A program made the translations under genes and the position numbers. The notes under the pieces are model-generated. The model saw only the letters and a program-made list of their open reading frames with translations. It was not told where the DNA came from and searched no databases. Below are positions 1 to 11,440 of a stretch of DNA of 64,000 nucleotides, one piece after another. Source of the stretch: Peromyscus leucopus (Eukaryota > Chordata > Mammalia > Rodentia > Cricetidae); the NCBI RefSeq assembly GCF_004664715.2, contig NC_051068.1, positions 49,822,953 through 49,886,952 on the forward strand, given 5' to 3'. Position 1 is the first letter of the stretch. Each line of letters opens with the position of its first letter.

Positions 1-282
1 GCCAGGCAAGAAGTCCAAGCAGAGATACAGGGAGAAGAAGAGCAGAGTCGGGTGCAGATAACAGTCAGCCAATAGGGGAGCAACATGTGTTAGAACACAG
101 GTAAAACCACGAGACACATGGCAAAATATAGAGTAATAGAGATGGGATAATTTAGTTGTAAGAGCTAGTTAGTAATTAGCCTGAGCAATAGGCCAAACGT
201 TTTGTAATTAGTATTAAGCCTCTGAGTAATTATTTTAAAAGCATCTGTGGGATCAGGCAGGGCAGAAAAGTCTCTGTTTACA
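1..282 (+). mobile_element. LTR fragment, class II ERV-type (B-like), 5' end outside window
   Basis: The sequence resembles the downstream two thirds of the B-like LTRs seen elsewhere here (for example 21190-21573): a stretch of the type atgggataatttagttgtaa, then an agtaattagcctgagcaat block, a tattaagcctctg block and a terminal ...tttaca. The start lies before the window, so the 5' TG end and the target duplication cannot be checked. It is diverged from the 27310 copy, so it is an older subfamily. No coding potential is visible. It could be a solo LTR or the 3' LTR of a provirus. Confidence 0.6.
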
Positions 283-427
283 AAGTTTTTTGATGATAGA
301 ATGTCTCAGAGTTGGTCATGGATGTTCTAATAACACACCATGACAAAAGTGCTCAAAAGAAATAGATTTATTATTTACCTAGGGAAAAACCAAATACTAC
401 TGTTCAAATAAAAAAGTAGCAATAAAA

Positions 428-1029
428 TGAGTCCTAATAACATTATGCTACATTCATAGATCAGTGTCTTGATCCATCATCTTCAGAGAAGCTTCTTTTT
501 GAAGCAGATGGTAACAAGTACAAAAACCCACAGCCAGACAGCATGTGGAGAATGAGAGACCTTGGAACAATAAGTCTAATTGGGATGTCTTAATTAAATC
601 CCTCTCCTTGGAGCTCATAGAATCCAGCAGAAGATGAGGCAGAAAGAGTTTAGAGGGAATAGAAGACACTAACACACAAAACCTTCTAAACCTAGTTGAA
701 CCAACATACATATAAAGTCACAGTAACTGTTGCAGCATGCTTATAGCTTGCATGGATATGAGCCATGTGAAGTTCAGGGTTTAGAAAGATAGTAGAAATA
801 TGCCTCTATCTTTAATACAGAAACAATCTCCAATCAATAAGCTCTCACAAAGGAAAAAAATTGTTTTCTCCAATGTAGTCTCACTGGGTATAATAGCCAT
901 GCTTAAGGGCAAGATCCATGCTCAGGTTTAGATGGCCAAGATAAAACTAAATCACTGGAATTTCTGGAGGTCCTTTGCCTCATAATGCTTTGTCAAGATT
1001 TTTCTTCAGGTCATTTATGTACATCATAT
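428..1029 (+). mobile_element. Old L1 3'UTR relic (Lx-like), first part
   Basis: Non-coding L1 tail in sense orientation. Recognisable blocks are the gagaagcttc...gcagatgg segment, a gagagaccttggaacaa block near 555, and tctcactgggtataatag near 880, all typical of old murid and cricetid L1 3'UTRs. The relic continues at 1373 after an antisense LTR insertion. Open frames here, such as one on the minus strand at 454-711, are chance frames. Subfamily assignment is by eye. Confidence 0.55.
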
Positions 1030-1372
1030 TGTAGCTAGAGTTTTTCTCTCCAGGTCCCACAAAGCCCCAGCTTATAAAATAAACATACAGACACTTATAT
1101 TATTTAAACTGTTTGGTCATTAGATCAGGCCTACCATTGTCTAGCTCTTACTCTTATACTCAGCCTGTTTCTGTTAATCTATGTTGCCACATGTTCTGTG
1201 GCTTTACCTGCGGCTTTTACATGTTGCTCCCTAGACAGCAGGCTGGTGTCTCTCCTAGACTTCCACCTCCCAGACTCTCCTCTCTGTTTGTCCTGCCTAT
1301 CCTATACTTCCTGCCTGGCTACTGGCCAATCAGCATTATATTTATTCACAACATACAGGATATCTCACAGCA
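1030..1372 (-). mobile_element. LTR (B-like family), antisense, inserted in L1 3'UTR
   Basis: Read on the minus strand the unit begins TGCTGTGAGATATCC and ends ...CTAGCTACA, matching the ends of the LTRs at 25984 and 56180. Near its 5' end are an aataaa-rich segment and an attggccagt (CCAAT-type) motif. It interrupts an old L1 3'UTR whose two halves lie at 428-1029 and 1373-1690. A clean 6-bp duplication was not seen. Two open frames (1113-1517 and 1198-1539) cross it and are not genes. Confidence 0.7.
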
Positions 1373-1690
1373 CCTTATATTTTCTGTTTTGTTTTTTGGA
1401 TTTTCTGTGTGTGCAATCATATCTCTCTGTCTATATGTGCTTCCTCCTCTTTTTCTTTGGTTCACATTCTTCTGTTTTTTTTTCTATTTGGTTTTGCAAT
1501 TTGTTAATTTTGTTTAATTTAATTTTATTTTATCATTAGATTTTAGGTAACTCTTTTCTAATTTGAGAGACAGAGAAGGTGTGGATTCAGATGGGAGAGG
1601 AAGCATAAAAGATCTAAGAGGAGTTGTGGAAGAAAAATTATAATCAAAATACATTGTATAAAAATTCTCTTGTCTAAAAATGAAAAATGG
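1373..1690 (+). mobile_element. Old L1 3'UTR relic (Lx-like), continuation to 3' end
   Basis: Pyrimidine-rich tract followed by a gagagacagagaagg block and a terminal ataatcaaaatacattgtat segment, which matches the way old rodent L1 3'UTRs end. Order and orientation fit continuation of 428-1029 across the LTR. No clear poly(A) or target duplication survives. Confidence 0.55.
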
Positions 1691-1943
1691 AAAAACATAA
1701 AAGTAAAATCATGAATTAATAGAAAAAATAGTAACCCTTGTATCAAATGAAGATTAATGCCCAAATTTCCTTAAATTGTGAGGTACAATCAAGGCAGTTT
1801 TAAGAAAAGAGTTTATTATTATAAATATTGACATTATAATCTAAACAGAAAAATCTTACCTAACATGATAAAAAAAAAAAAAGGCCATCAACAAGTTCAA
1901 GATTCTCTACTGACAAAAACCCTGAAAAAATGAAAAATTGAAA

Positions 1944-2117
1944 GGACTGGAGAGCTTTCCCAGTGGCCAAATGCTTTTTGCTTTTTCAGAGCAATGGTGT
2001 TTGATTCCCAGCATCCACATGCAGGTTAGTTCACAGCCTACCATAACTTCAACTTCAGAGACTCCATTGACCTCTCTGGACAATGCAGGTACATGTATGC
2101 ACTTGTGAATGAACGTG
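1944..2117 (+). mobile_element. B2/B3-type SINE
   Basis: Starts ggactggagagctttcccag, the diverged form of the tRNA-derived B2 head (ggctggagagatggctcag), followed by gtttgattcccagcatccac, the B-box region. It ends in the CA array that follows, as many old B2/B3 copies do. No clear target duplication was found because the tail has expanded. Confidence 0.7.
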
Positions 2118-2123
2118 CACACA

Positions 2124-2180
<57 letters not shown>

Positions 2181-2290
2181 ACGCACACATGCATGCACGC
2201 ACGCACATGCACACACACACACACAGACACACACACACACACGCATACACGCACACACGCACGCACACGCACACGCACACACACACACTC
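2118..2290. repeat. Compound (CA)n microsatellite with CGCA and TGCA variants
   Basis: About 170 bp of CA dinucleotides with interspersed gcatgcacgcac and cacgcacacgca variants, seeded on the tail of the preceding B2 SINE. It produces five overlapping long open frames on both strands (poly His-Thr and poly Cys-Val), which are artefacts of the repeat. Confidence 0.95.
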
Positions 2291-2391
2291 AAAGTACAAA
2301 TAAAGCAGAAAATAAAAAGAAACTAGAGGTTGAAGGAATATACTGTAATACCAATAATAATAGGATGTACCACAAATGTTCTAATTTGCCT

Positions 2392-2767
2392 TCAGTAGCT
2401 TGATAAACACCACATCCAAAAGCACTTCAGAGGGAAGGGTTTTATTTGACTTACAGGTTCAAGGGAAGCCATGGCAAGCACTCCAGGAAAGAACCTGGAG
2501 ACAGGAAGAGAATCAGGTATTATAGAGGCTTGCTGCTTACTGGCTTGAACTACTGGTTTGCTACATTCCTTACACAAAAAGTACAGAGCGCCATGCCTGG
2601 GAATGATACCACCCACACTAAACTGAGCTCTCCTATATAAATCAGCAATTAAGAAAATGCCTCATAGACCTGAACACAGGCCCGTCTATTGGAGGCAATT
2701 CCTTACTGGACATTCTCTCCTCCCAGAAATGTCTAGATTTTTGCCAAGTTTTTAAAACTACACCAGC
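2392..2767 (+). mobile_element. URR1-like rodent DNA-transposon relic
   Basis: Contains in order the rodent URR1-type landmarks: gataaacacca head, gaagggttttatttgacttac, a gcttgctgcttactggctt block, a gatrccacccaca block, taagaaaatgcct, and a ggaggcaatt...ctctcctccc tail. URR1 is a non-autonomous hAT-type family of rodents; the assignment here is from memory of the consensus. It carries no coding capacity. Related pieces lie at 11085, 12048 and 45045. Confidence 0.65.
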
Positions 2768-3016
2768 AAAACACACATATTCCATACAAGTCTTTTCTAT
2801 AGCAGTTGCTGTACTGCTCAGAGGAAAACAAGAGTATCTACTTCCTCCATTCTTATTTAGTAAAATTCATAAAGTCTTTGCAAGATAAAAAAATCAAGAA
2901 AAAGAAACAAATGGGATTTTTGTCAGAAAAGAAATAATCACGTTACCTTATCTTTAATCAGCATGATTCATTATATTAACTACTTAACAAGAAAACATTC
3001 ACATACAAAAACCTGA

Positions 3017-3020
<4 letters not shown>

Positions 3021-3054
<34 letters not shown>
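3021..3054. repeat. (GT)17 microsatellite
   Basis: Uninterrupted GT dinucleotides, about 34 bp, at the upstream edge of the old L1 relic. Confidence 0.97.
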
Positions 3055-3055
<1 letters not shown>

Positions 3056-3089
3056 GTCTATTAAGGTCTTCTTTAATAAATGATCCTGA

Positions 3090-3530
3090 GGAAGGTGAGA
3101 TTCCATATAGAGAAGAAGAATGAAACCAGATCCCTATCTGACACTTACATGTATAAAAAACAAAGATTTTATTTTAATTTAACATCAGAAAATTTGAAAC
3201 TGCTAGAGAAAACATTGGGAAACCTAGGGCACTGTTATATACAAGGACTCTCTGAAAGTGACACCAAAGGCACAGAAAATAGCATCAAGGATTGATAAAT
3301 AAGACTACATCAAATTAAAAAAAAATCAGCATAGCGATGAAGCAGTCACCAGAGAAACAGACAGCCTGCAGGATGGGAATCAGAGCTCTCTCCCAACTAC
3401 ACAGGAGCCAGAGAATGGATATCTTGTATATACTAGAAATTGCAAAAACTAAACAACCTCAAAATTGTATCAATAAGTGGACTAATGAAATTGATGGAAA
3501 GTTCTCAAAGGGGAAATATAAACACTAATT
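3090..3530 (+). mobile_element. Old L1 ORF2 C-terminal relic, part 1
   Basis: Degenerate sense ORF2 3' coding sequence: an agatccctatctgacactta block, gaaactgctagagaaaacat, caccagagaaacagacagcc, gaatgggaat...ctacacagg, and a ggactaatgaaattgatgg block, in the order found near the end of rodent L1 ORF2. Reading frames are broken by stops and indels. The same L1 continues at 3827-4018 and again at 7376-7840, because it was hit by two later insertions. Confidence 0.7.
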
Positions 3531-3826
3531 GTAAAAATCAGGCCAGCCAAAACCCCAGCATAGGTGGAGTCGATGATCTAGAGGTACTACCCCATGCTCA
3601 GGATATATTGGCCATAAGTGGTTGTGTGGAGAGATAATAATTCAATTATTTATTGGTGATATGGCCACTGGTAGGCTTTTCATTCTGCATGGAGAAAGTA
3701 ATGATGGCAGGGCTATGGGGGAGTTGAATAGGGTGTTAAGTTTAGATATGATCATAATACAGAGTTTATATATGAAGTTACCAAAAATAAAGAAAAATAT
3801 AATGAATTAAAATTTTAAGAAAGAAA
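3531..3826 (+). mobile_element. Small A-tailed retroposon inserted in old L1
   Basis: About 295 bp that does not belong to L1 ORF2. It ends with an AATAAA signal (near 3788) and an A-rich tail. An actaatt-type duplication flanks it (3524-3530 and 3827-3833; the wider match is aaNactaatt). The body includes ggccactggtaggcttttc and gggctatgggggag. It may be the 5'-truncated 3'UTR of an old L1 or a retrocopy of another transcript; I cannot name it. Confidence 0.45.
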
Positions 3827-4018
3827 AGACTAATTAATACTTGAAAAAGACTGTTGCTTGTGGGGAAATACAAATGGAAACTTCTTCTAAATTCTACCCC
3901 AATCCAGCAGAATGGTTATTTATCCTCAAGCCCATAAGTGATACCAAATACTGACAAAGATATGGTACAAGAACAGTTATTTCCTCTGGTGAATATGCAT
4001 ATTTGAAAAGTCACGAGG
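3827..4018 (+). mobile_element. Old L1 ORF2 relic, part 2
   Basis: Resumes ORF2 directly after the retroposon: gaaaaagactgttgcttgtg, ggggaaatacaaatgg, an agcagaatggttatt block and a caaagatatgg block, which align with the region before the ORF2 cysteine motif. It stops at the left target duplication of the younger L1. Confidence 0.6.
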
Positions 4019-4971
4019 GTATCATTTTGTCTAATTTACCAAGTCCTTTGCCTTATGGAAGCTTCTCAGTTTCAGGAAGTCTCGTTATTAATTGTGCCTC
4101 TTGGTGTCTGTGCTACTGTTGTTATATTTAGGAAGTGGTCTCCTGTGCTAATGCTAAGGCTGCTTCCTACTTTCTATCAGGTTCAGTGTAACTGGCTTTA
4201 TGTTGAGGCTTTTGATCCACTTGGACTTGAGTTTTGTACATGGCAGTAGATATAGATCTATTTGCATTCTTCAACATGCTGACATCCAGTTATGCCAGCA
4301 CCATTTGTTGAAGATGCTTTCTTTTTTCCATTGTACAGTTTTGGGTTCTTCGTCAAAAATCAGGTGTTTATAAGTGTGTGGATTAATGTCAGGGTCTTCA
4401 ATTCTATTCCAATAGCAATATGTTGCTTTTTATGCTAATACCACACTGTTTTTATTACTAATGCTCTATAGTAGAGCTTGAGGTCAGGGATGGTTATGCC
4501 TCCAGAAGTTTCTTTACTGTACAGTATTGTTTTAGATATTCTAGGTTTTCTGTTTTTCCATATAAAGTTGAGCATTGCTATTTCCATGTCTGTGAAAAAT
4601 TGCTTTGTGATTTTGATGGGAATTGCATTGACTGTGTAGATTGCTTTTGGAAAGATCATCATTTTTTACAGTGTTAATCCTCCCTATTCATGAGCATGGG
4701 AAATCTTTCAATTTTCTGATATTTTCTATTTCTCTCTTCAGAGACTTAAAGTTTTTGTCATACAGGTATTTCACTTGCTTTTTTAAAGTTATGGCAAGGT
4801 TTTTTATATTATTTGTGGCTTTTGTAAAGAGTGATATCTTTCTGATTTCTTTCTTGGCCCATTTATCATTTATATATAGGAGAACTACTGATTTTTTTTA
4901 GTCAATCTTGTTTCCTGCCACATTATTGAAGGTGTTTATCAGCTGTAGCAGTTCCTTGGAATTTTTGGGGT

Positions 4972-5019
<48 letters not shown>

Positions 5020-5639
5020 CATATCATCTACAAATAGCGAATGTTTGATGTTTTCCTTTCCAATTTGTATCCCATTGATCTCCTTTTATTGTCTTATTGT
5101 TCTAGCTAGAACTTTGAGTACTATGTTGAATAGATATAGGGAGAGAGGATAGCCTTGTCTTGTTCCTGATTTTAGTGGAATTACTTTGAGTTTCTCTCCA
5201 TTTAATTTAATGTTGACTCTCAGATTTCTGTAAATTGTCCTTATTACATTTAATTGTGTTCCTTGTACTCCTGATCGATCCAAAACCTTTATCATGAAGG
5301 GGTGTTAGATGTTGTCAAAGATGTTTTCTGCATCTAATGAGATAATCACGTGCTTTTTTTCTTTCAGTTTGTTTATATGGTGTATTACATTGACAGATTT
5401 TCATATGTTGAATCATCCTCGCATTTCTGGGATGAAGTGTTTATTATGGTAGATAAGTTTTTTGATGTGTTCTTGGATTCAGATTGCCAATATTTTACTG
5501 ATTATTTTTGCAACAATGTTCATGAGTGAAATTAGTCAGTAATTCTCTTTCTTTGTTGCATCTTTAGTGGTTTAAGTATTAGGGTAACTGTAGCCTCATA
5601 AAAATAGTTTGGCAATGTTCCTTCTGTTTTTATTGTGTG
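4019..5639 (-). mobile_element. Younger L1, 5' segment, inverted (ORF2 RT region)
   Basis: Antisense relative to the 3' half of the same element. Read on the minus strand it holds ORF2 reverse transcriptase sequence: a [19 protein letters not shown] block (minus strand, within 5086-5295), an F-V-D-D catalytic box (minus strand, 5023-5034; usual form FADD), and a [12 protein letters not shown]...[14 protein letters not shown] block (minus strand, within 4435-4662). An (AT)n array interrupts the frame just downstream of the catalytic box. Its L1-sense 3' end at the far left overlaps the start of the sense segment by about 35 bp. This is the geometry of twin-primed L1 insertion. Confidence 0.85.
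4975..5016. repeat. (AT)n microsatellite inside inverted L1
   Basis: About 42 bp of alternating AT within ORF2 sequence, beside the reverse transcriptase F-V-D-D box of the inverted L1 segment. It destroys the frame. Confidence 0.95.
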
Positions 5640-7365
5640 GAAGCTTCTGTAAGGTAAAGAATACTGCAAATAAGGCAAAATGACAGCCTACAGAATTGGA
5701 AAAGATCTTTATCAACCCCGCATCTGACAGAGGACTGATATCAAAAATATATAAAGAACTCAAGAAAATAGACATTAAAATAACTAACAATCCAATTTAA
5801 AAAGTGGCTACAGAGCTAAGCAGATAACTCTCAATGGAACAATCTCAAATGGCAGAAAGACATTTTAGGAATTGTTCAACATTCTTAATCATCAGGGAAC
5901 TGCAAATCAAAACAACTCTGAGATACCATCTTATACCTGTCAGAATGCCTATGATAAAAAATCACTGAAGACAACTTATGATGGAGAGGATGTAGATCAA
6001 GGAGTATAATCCTCCACTGTTGGTGTGAGTGCAAACTTGTACAGCCACTTTGAAAATCAGTATGGAAGTATCTCATAAATTTGGGAATCAATCTACCTCA
6101 AGACCCAATGATACCACTCTTGGGCATATATCCAAGGAATGCTCAATCATACAACAAGAATACTTAGTCAACTATGTTCATAGCAGCATTATCCCTAATA
6201 GCCAGAACCTGGAAACAACTTAGATGTCCCTCAACTGAAGAATGAATAAAGAAAATGTGGTACATATGCACAATGGAGTACTACACAGCAGTAGAAAACA
6301 ATGACCTCATGAAATTTGCAGGTAAATGGATGGAACTAGAAAATATCCTGAGTGAGGTAACCCAGACTCAGAAAGAAAAACATGGTATGTACTCACTCAT
6401 AAGTGGATACTATATGTAAAGCAAAGGATAACCAGACTGCAACTCACAGCTCCAGTGAAACTCAGAAACAAGAAGGATCCTAAGACATACACATGGATCA
6501 CCATGGGAAGGGGGAATAGATGAGATCTCCATGAATAAACTGAGAGTATGAGGGAACAATAGAAGGTAGGGAATGGGGAATGAAAACATAAGGGAACAGG
6601 ATGGTCAAGTTTGAACAGGGACAAAGTGGAAGAGCAATGAAAGAGATATCTTGATAGAGGGAGACATCATGGGGATAGGAAAAAACCTGATGCTATGGAA
6701 GTTTCCAGGAATCCACAAGAATGATTCCTGGCATCAATAGTGGAGAGGGTGCCTGACCTTGCTTACCCCTGTAATTAAATTCGTGAATACCTTAGCTCTC
6801 CTCATAGAGCCTTAGTCCAGTAACTGATGGAAGTAGATGCAGAAATCTACATACATGCTCCAAGCTGAGCTCCAAGCCAAGCTCCATGAGTCCAGTCGAA
6901 TAGAGGGAAGAGGGATTCTATGAGTAAGGGGCGTAAAGATTATTTTGGGAAACATAAAGCAAGCTAGTGGGAAGTCATGAACTTTCGATCAACCGCTGTG
7001 GCGCCTCCATGGGCTGAACTAGGCCTCTGCATAAGCAAGACAGTAATGTAGCTTCATCTGCTTGAGGGGTCCACTGGCAGTAGGATCAGGCTCCATCCCT
7101 GGTGCATAAGCTGGCTTTTTGGAGCCCATTACCTATTTTGAGGCACCTTACACAGTCTTGATGCATGGGAAGGGGCTTTGACCTGCCTCAAATGAATTTA
7201 CCAGGCTCTGCTGACTCCTCAAGGGAGGCTTTACATTTCAGGAGGAGGGAATGGGGAGTGGGTTGTGGGCAAAGGCAGGGGTTGTCAGGAGGAGGGAATA
7301 CAGGGAGATCTGTGGTTGGTATGTAAAATAAATAAAAACTTTCTTAATTCAAAAAAGAAAAAAAA
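5640..7365 (+). mobile_element. Younger L1, 3' segment, sense (ORF2 C-terminus and 3'UTR)
   Basis: Starts at aagcttctgtaagg, the ORF2 position at which the inverted segment ends in L1 coordinates. ORF2 C-terminal sequence with stops and frameshifts runs to about 6415 (end of the MYSLI-type terminus), followed by a 3'UTR of about 950 bp and an AATAAA near 7328. The A-rich tail is followed by agtcattagg (7366-7375), which matches the left flank agtcacgagg (4009-4018) at 8 of 10 bases. The whole element of about 3.35 kb sits inside an older L1. Confidence 0.85.
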
Positions 7366-7375
7366 AGTCATTAGG

Positions 7376-7840
7376 AAATCAGTACAATAATATCCAAAAC
7401 AAAACAAAACAAAAAGACTAACAAACAAAAACAAAAACAAAAAATACGCTCTAAGATAGAATAATGAAATATCCAGCTGAATCACTTTGGTTTACTGAAG
7501 AACTAAATTTTAATACAACAGAGAATTATGTTCAAATCTGCACTTTTTGCTATAGCATTCACAACAACTACAAAAATGGACCAGCATAGATATGCATCAC
7601 CAGAAGAATGGAAAGAGAAAATGTTGTATTTTTGTGTGTACATGTGTGTGTGTGTTTGTGATTTTCCACTATTGTATCTGAAGAGTTGTAATATAGTGAT
7701 TTTTGTCAGAAAAAAATGTGAAAAACTCAACTTCATGCTAACAGAAAAAAAAAAAAAAACAGATTCAGGAGAAAAAGAGAATGCATGCTTTCTGTCTATC
7801 ATATGCAGAACTCTATATTTAAGTGTTTGTGTGCAGGTAA
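7376..7840 (+). mobile_element. Old L1 ORF2 C-terminal relic, part 3
   Basis: Continues the relic of 3090-4018 beyond the younger L1: an atgttcaaatctgcactttt block, attcacaacaactacaaaa, a gcatcaccagaagaatgg block and a gtgaaaaactcaact block follow the order of the extreme ORF2 C-terminus. A poly(A) run at 7745-7759 and drift obscure its 3' limit; sequence to about 8040 may be its UTR. Confidence 0.5.
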
Positions 7841-8040
7841 TGTGGTAATGTAAGTGAATAGGAAACTGTGAAAAGTGAAGAAGTGATCTTGAGTGAGTAT
7901 TAGGCAGAGGAGACTAAAGGTAAAGGAATACATGATACAAACAGTAAAGAGGGTAATTTTACAGAGAAAATGGAGCAGTATGAACACTTGAGAAGGGAAA
8001 GAACAGTAAGTTTAGAAAGAAGAGTAAGAAAAATATAAAT

Positions 8041-10642
8041 ATATATGTATATATATTTATATATGAATGCACACACATATGTGATATATTTCCTATGAAG
8101 ATGCCTTGATGAACTCATAAAATGCTCAAATTTCTAAATGCTGCCTAATACTGCAAAGATTAATCATAATGTGTACTTCATGGAGTTAATTATGGCTTGA
8201 ATTTAATTTCATCAGAATCACTGTTGTCTGAAAAAGCAGGATCATTAGAAGATAAATATTCTGAGGACTTAGAGTGATGGCCCTCCATTTGTTGCTCAAC
8301 TAACCATATAAGATGAGGGAAGCATATTTTCAGTAAGTGGAAGCAAAGGTGAAAATCATTCATATTTTGGGCTCTGATTTAGGTCAGATTGGAAGAAAAG
8401 AAAATGTTTAGATATGGAGCAATGACTCAATTTCCAGGTCTAATTATCTTGTTTCCAAGAGTAGCAGGAATACTGCCAAATTCATCATTAACTTTGTAGA
8501 GGAGCTCTGCATAGAAAAAAAAAATGACACAGGACAGATGAAGCAATGAGGCAGGTGAAGCATAAATAGCCCCAAACAACCTATTTTCCATATTGACATG
8601 CATTTCTTTTAAGATGGGAAAGCTTTAATGAAGTTGAAGATGACTGCAAAGTGGCTTACCTGACATATGATGCAATAAGTCTATTCCCTCTTTGCAACTA
8701 AAAGCTTAAAATTACCCATCTGTCATCTCTCTGGATGGTGGAGACTGTAATAGATGGCAGCATGCCATCTTAATTACACAACTATTCCTGTTACTATTAT
8801 ATATCATGAAGGATTCAAAACATATTATCTACTTACAATAAATAGATCACAGAACAATGACACTATTCATCTTTATCTTTGACAGTTTTATTTTCCCATA
8901 AAATTTTCTGTGTTAACATATAATTTTAGCAAATTTCATTTGCCATGGTTTTTCCAATTTTGAGTATTAAAATTTTAAATTTATAAGTATTATGTATGAA
9001 CAAGTGCTTCTTGCCAATATTATTTATTCGTATTGAGAAGAAAAGAAAACACTGTGTCAATGTTAATTCTCATTTTATTTCAAGTAATGAACTCTGCATT
9101 TTATAATAGTTGTTAGGCAATAACTCAAAAGATTCAGTGGAGTTGTTATGGAAGTTTGAGGGAAAAATGCTCATAGTTTAGTATATTACTCTATGGTTAT
9201 GGATACAGAGAATACTCAATATTTACTCTTCCCTCAGTGAATAGCATCATTGAGATATTACCCTTACAACTGAGTATGTGAAACAAATGTAGAGCTTGAT
9301 AGGATGAACATAGTAAGAACAGATGAAATTTCCAAAATGTGTATATAAGAGATCATCTAGACAGATTACTGTCTGTAGATAAAATGGCGTTTAAAAACAA
9401 GCCTTGCAAGGTGCCATTATCATAGCATATATGCTCCATTTTTTGAGTGGGAAACTGAAAATTTAGACAATTGACATTTTATATGGTCTGTCACTTAATA
9501 TACAAAATAGTTTTTTTTTTATAAGCAATCTTGTTTGTTGAACAAAGGACTGAGGTATTTATGTGTGTGGTTTTGGTGGGCTCTAACATAGTTCTTGGTT
9601 TTAAATGTCAATACGTAGATATTCACAGTACAATATATATTTCTGTCCATGTATTATTTTTACTTAACAAAAAGGCCATTAGAAATACAAGCCACTGGTA
9701 ACCCAAGTACAATTAGTTAAATACATTGTGTAGAAAGAAGATTTACAAAATAGTTTCTTAGTAATTGTTTTAGTTAGCTAGGTCTGTGTATTTTAGTTAG
9801 CTAGGACAAAGTAGGAATGCCCAGCAACATATAAGAGAAATTTAGGTCAAATACATTTGGAATAGATGATTTAAATGAGGATTTTCTGCTGTAGATTTTC
9901 TCTGGAATAAATGGTATTCTTCTTGCATCAGGACTAGTGTTTATGCCACCTATTTCTTGGATAATGATATATGCAAGGGTTGGAAATGATGTTCAATTAC
10001 TTCATTCTCTAACTATTGGCTACTGAAGTCATATGACAAAAGCCAAAGCTGGGGATTCACGGAACTATGTTCTGCTCATTAGTGAGGCAATTTAAAATTC
10101 CATCTGGGAAAGACTACAAATGCTTTGATTTTTGTAATCAGTCAATCCAAGAATTGTGTTAGGTCAAGTGGAGGAGAAACCAAGCATTTTGTATGTTCCA
10201 AAGACTTACAGTCTAATATAAGGGGATGCTTCATTGAATTGCTTATGGAAAAGAAAGTGATGCCATCATCAGTAGCAAAATAACCAGTGATTCTTCTTTA
10301 TTCCATCTCACTGTCTTTAGTTTTGTTCAGTCGAACACTGTCTCCCATTTTTGTTACCACCTGAAAGGCTGAATTTTTATCTGTTTGAAGAAAAGAATTC
10401 AAATGAGTGAAGGTTTCAGTAAAAGTTTATTTAGCAAAGCAAATTTATGATACACCCCAGAGACTATATTAGGTTGACACAACATAAGCAGATCATTGAA
10501 TTCTGTCTGTATTGAGCAATTTTACAGAGTTTTAATGAATAGTTATACCCTCAATAGAATATTCATGAAGATTAAGTTTGTTTCTTTAATATCCCTCTCT
10601 TTTGGGTGTTTCTTTCTTTTTTAACCAAAACCCAGAGTGCAG

Positions 10643-10644
<2 letters not shown>
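8041..10644. other. Unassigned AT-rich intergenic sequence
   Basis: Apart from a short (AT)n/(CA)n patch near 8030-8080 and a local duplication of tttagttagctagg (about 9768 and 9792), I recognise no gene, exon or repeat. The segment 10320-10620 contains antisense tttatttagc-type signals that might be a very old LTR, but no ends could be found. Confidence 0.5.

Positions 10645-10701
<57 letters not shown>
10645..10701. repeat. (GT)n microsatellite, about 57 bp
   Basis: Uninterrupted GT dinucleotides. The flanking sequence to 11084 is unassigned. Confidence 0.97.
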
Positions 10702-10703
<2 letters not shown>

Positions 10704-11084
10704 TAAAGCACAATAGTATTAATATTGTAATGACATCAGGGTCCTCTGAGGATGTTGAAGTTTGTTGGTAAGCACATGTGGCAAATTGGCAAATTCAACC
10801 CTTGTGATCTAGTTTTTGATCTAACTAAGAAAATAAAACTATTGTAACTGCATTTCCAAGGATGTTTAAAGTCAAAAGGCATTCTGAATGTCAGGAGATA
10901 TAGCTTACAAGGTATAGATTCTATACATTCTATTGATTCTTTCATGTACAGCTCTATGACTAAGAAGTTTTATATTAATTATATTATGGAAATCTTATAG
11001 CTAGGAAAATATTGGTTACTTTTCCATCAGTGTGATCATATTACCTGACAGAAACTACTGTATCAGCTCAATTTCTGTCTTTGT

Positions 11085-11440
11085 TACAAGCACAATGTGC
11101 CAAGAGTAACTTAAGGGGGGAAAGCTTTATTTCAGCTTATACTTCATGGTCACAGTCCATAATTCAGGATAGTCAGGCCAGGAACTGATGAAGAGACTAT
11201 AGAACAATGTTGTTTACTGCCTCTCTACTTCTCTGTGGCTCATGCTGTGTTAGCTTTCTTATGAAGCCCAGGCCCACAAGCCTAGGGAATGGTGCTGCTC
11301 ACGGGGAGTTACATCTGCCACCATCAATATCAATGAAGACAATATCTCACAGACATGCCCATAGGCCAATCTGACCTGGAAAATTCTTCAGTTGAGGTTC
11401 CCTCTCTTCAGATTACTCAAGGTTGTATCACATTGTTAAT
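11085..11440 (+). mobile_element. URR1-like DNA-transposon relic
   Basis: Blocks in family order: gaaagctttatttcagctta, ggtcacagtccataat, gtcaggccaggaactgatg, a tgttgtttactgcctc block, caggcccacaagcctaggg, a cagacatgcccataggcc block, ttcagttgaggttccctc, and a final caaggttgtatcac. It is diverged and non-coding. Confidence 0.65.

Noticed and set aside
1113..1539. Two overlapping plus frames of 134 and 113 codons
   Set aside because: They cross an antisense LTR and an L1 3'UTR pyrimidine tract, so no single functional origin.
1907..2326. Long overlapping frames on both strands encoding Cys-Val or His-Thr repeats
   Set aside because: Pure translation of the CA microsatellite; no start context or domain.
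10320..10620. Possible antisense LTR (tttatttagc signal)
   Set aside because: No TG/CA ends and no target duplication could be found.
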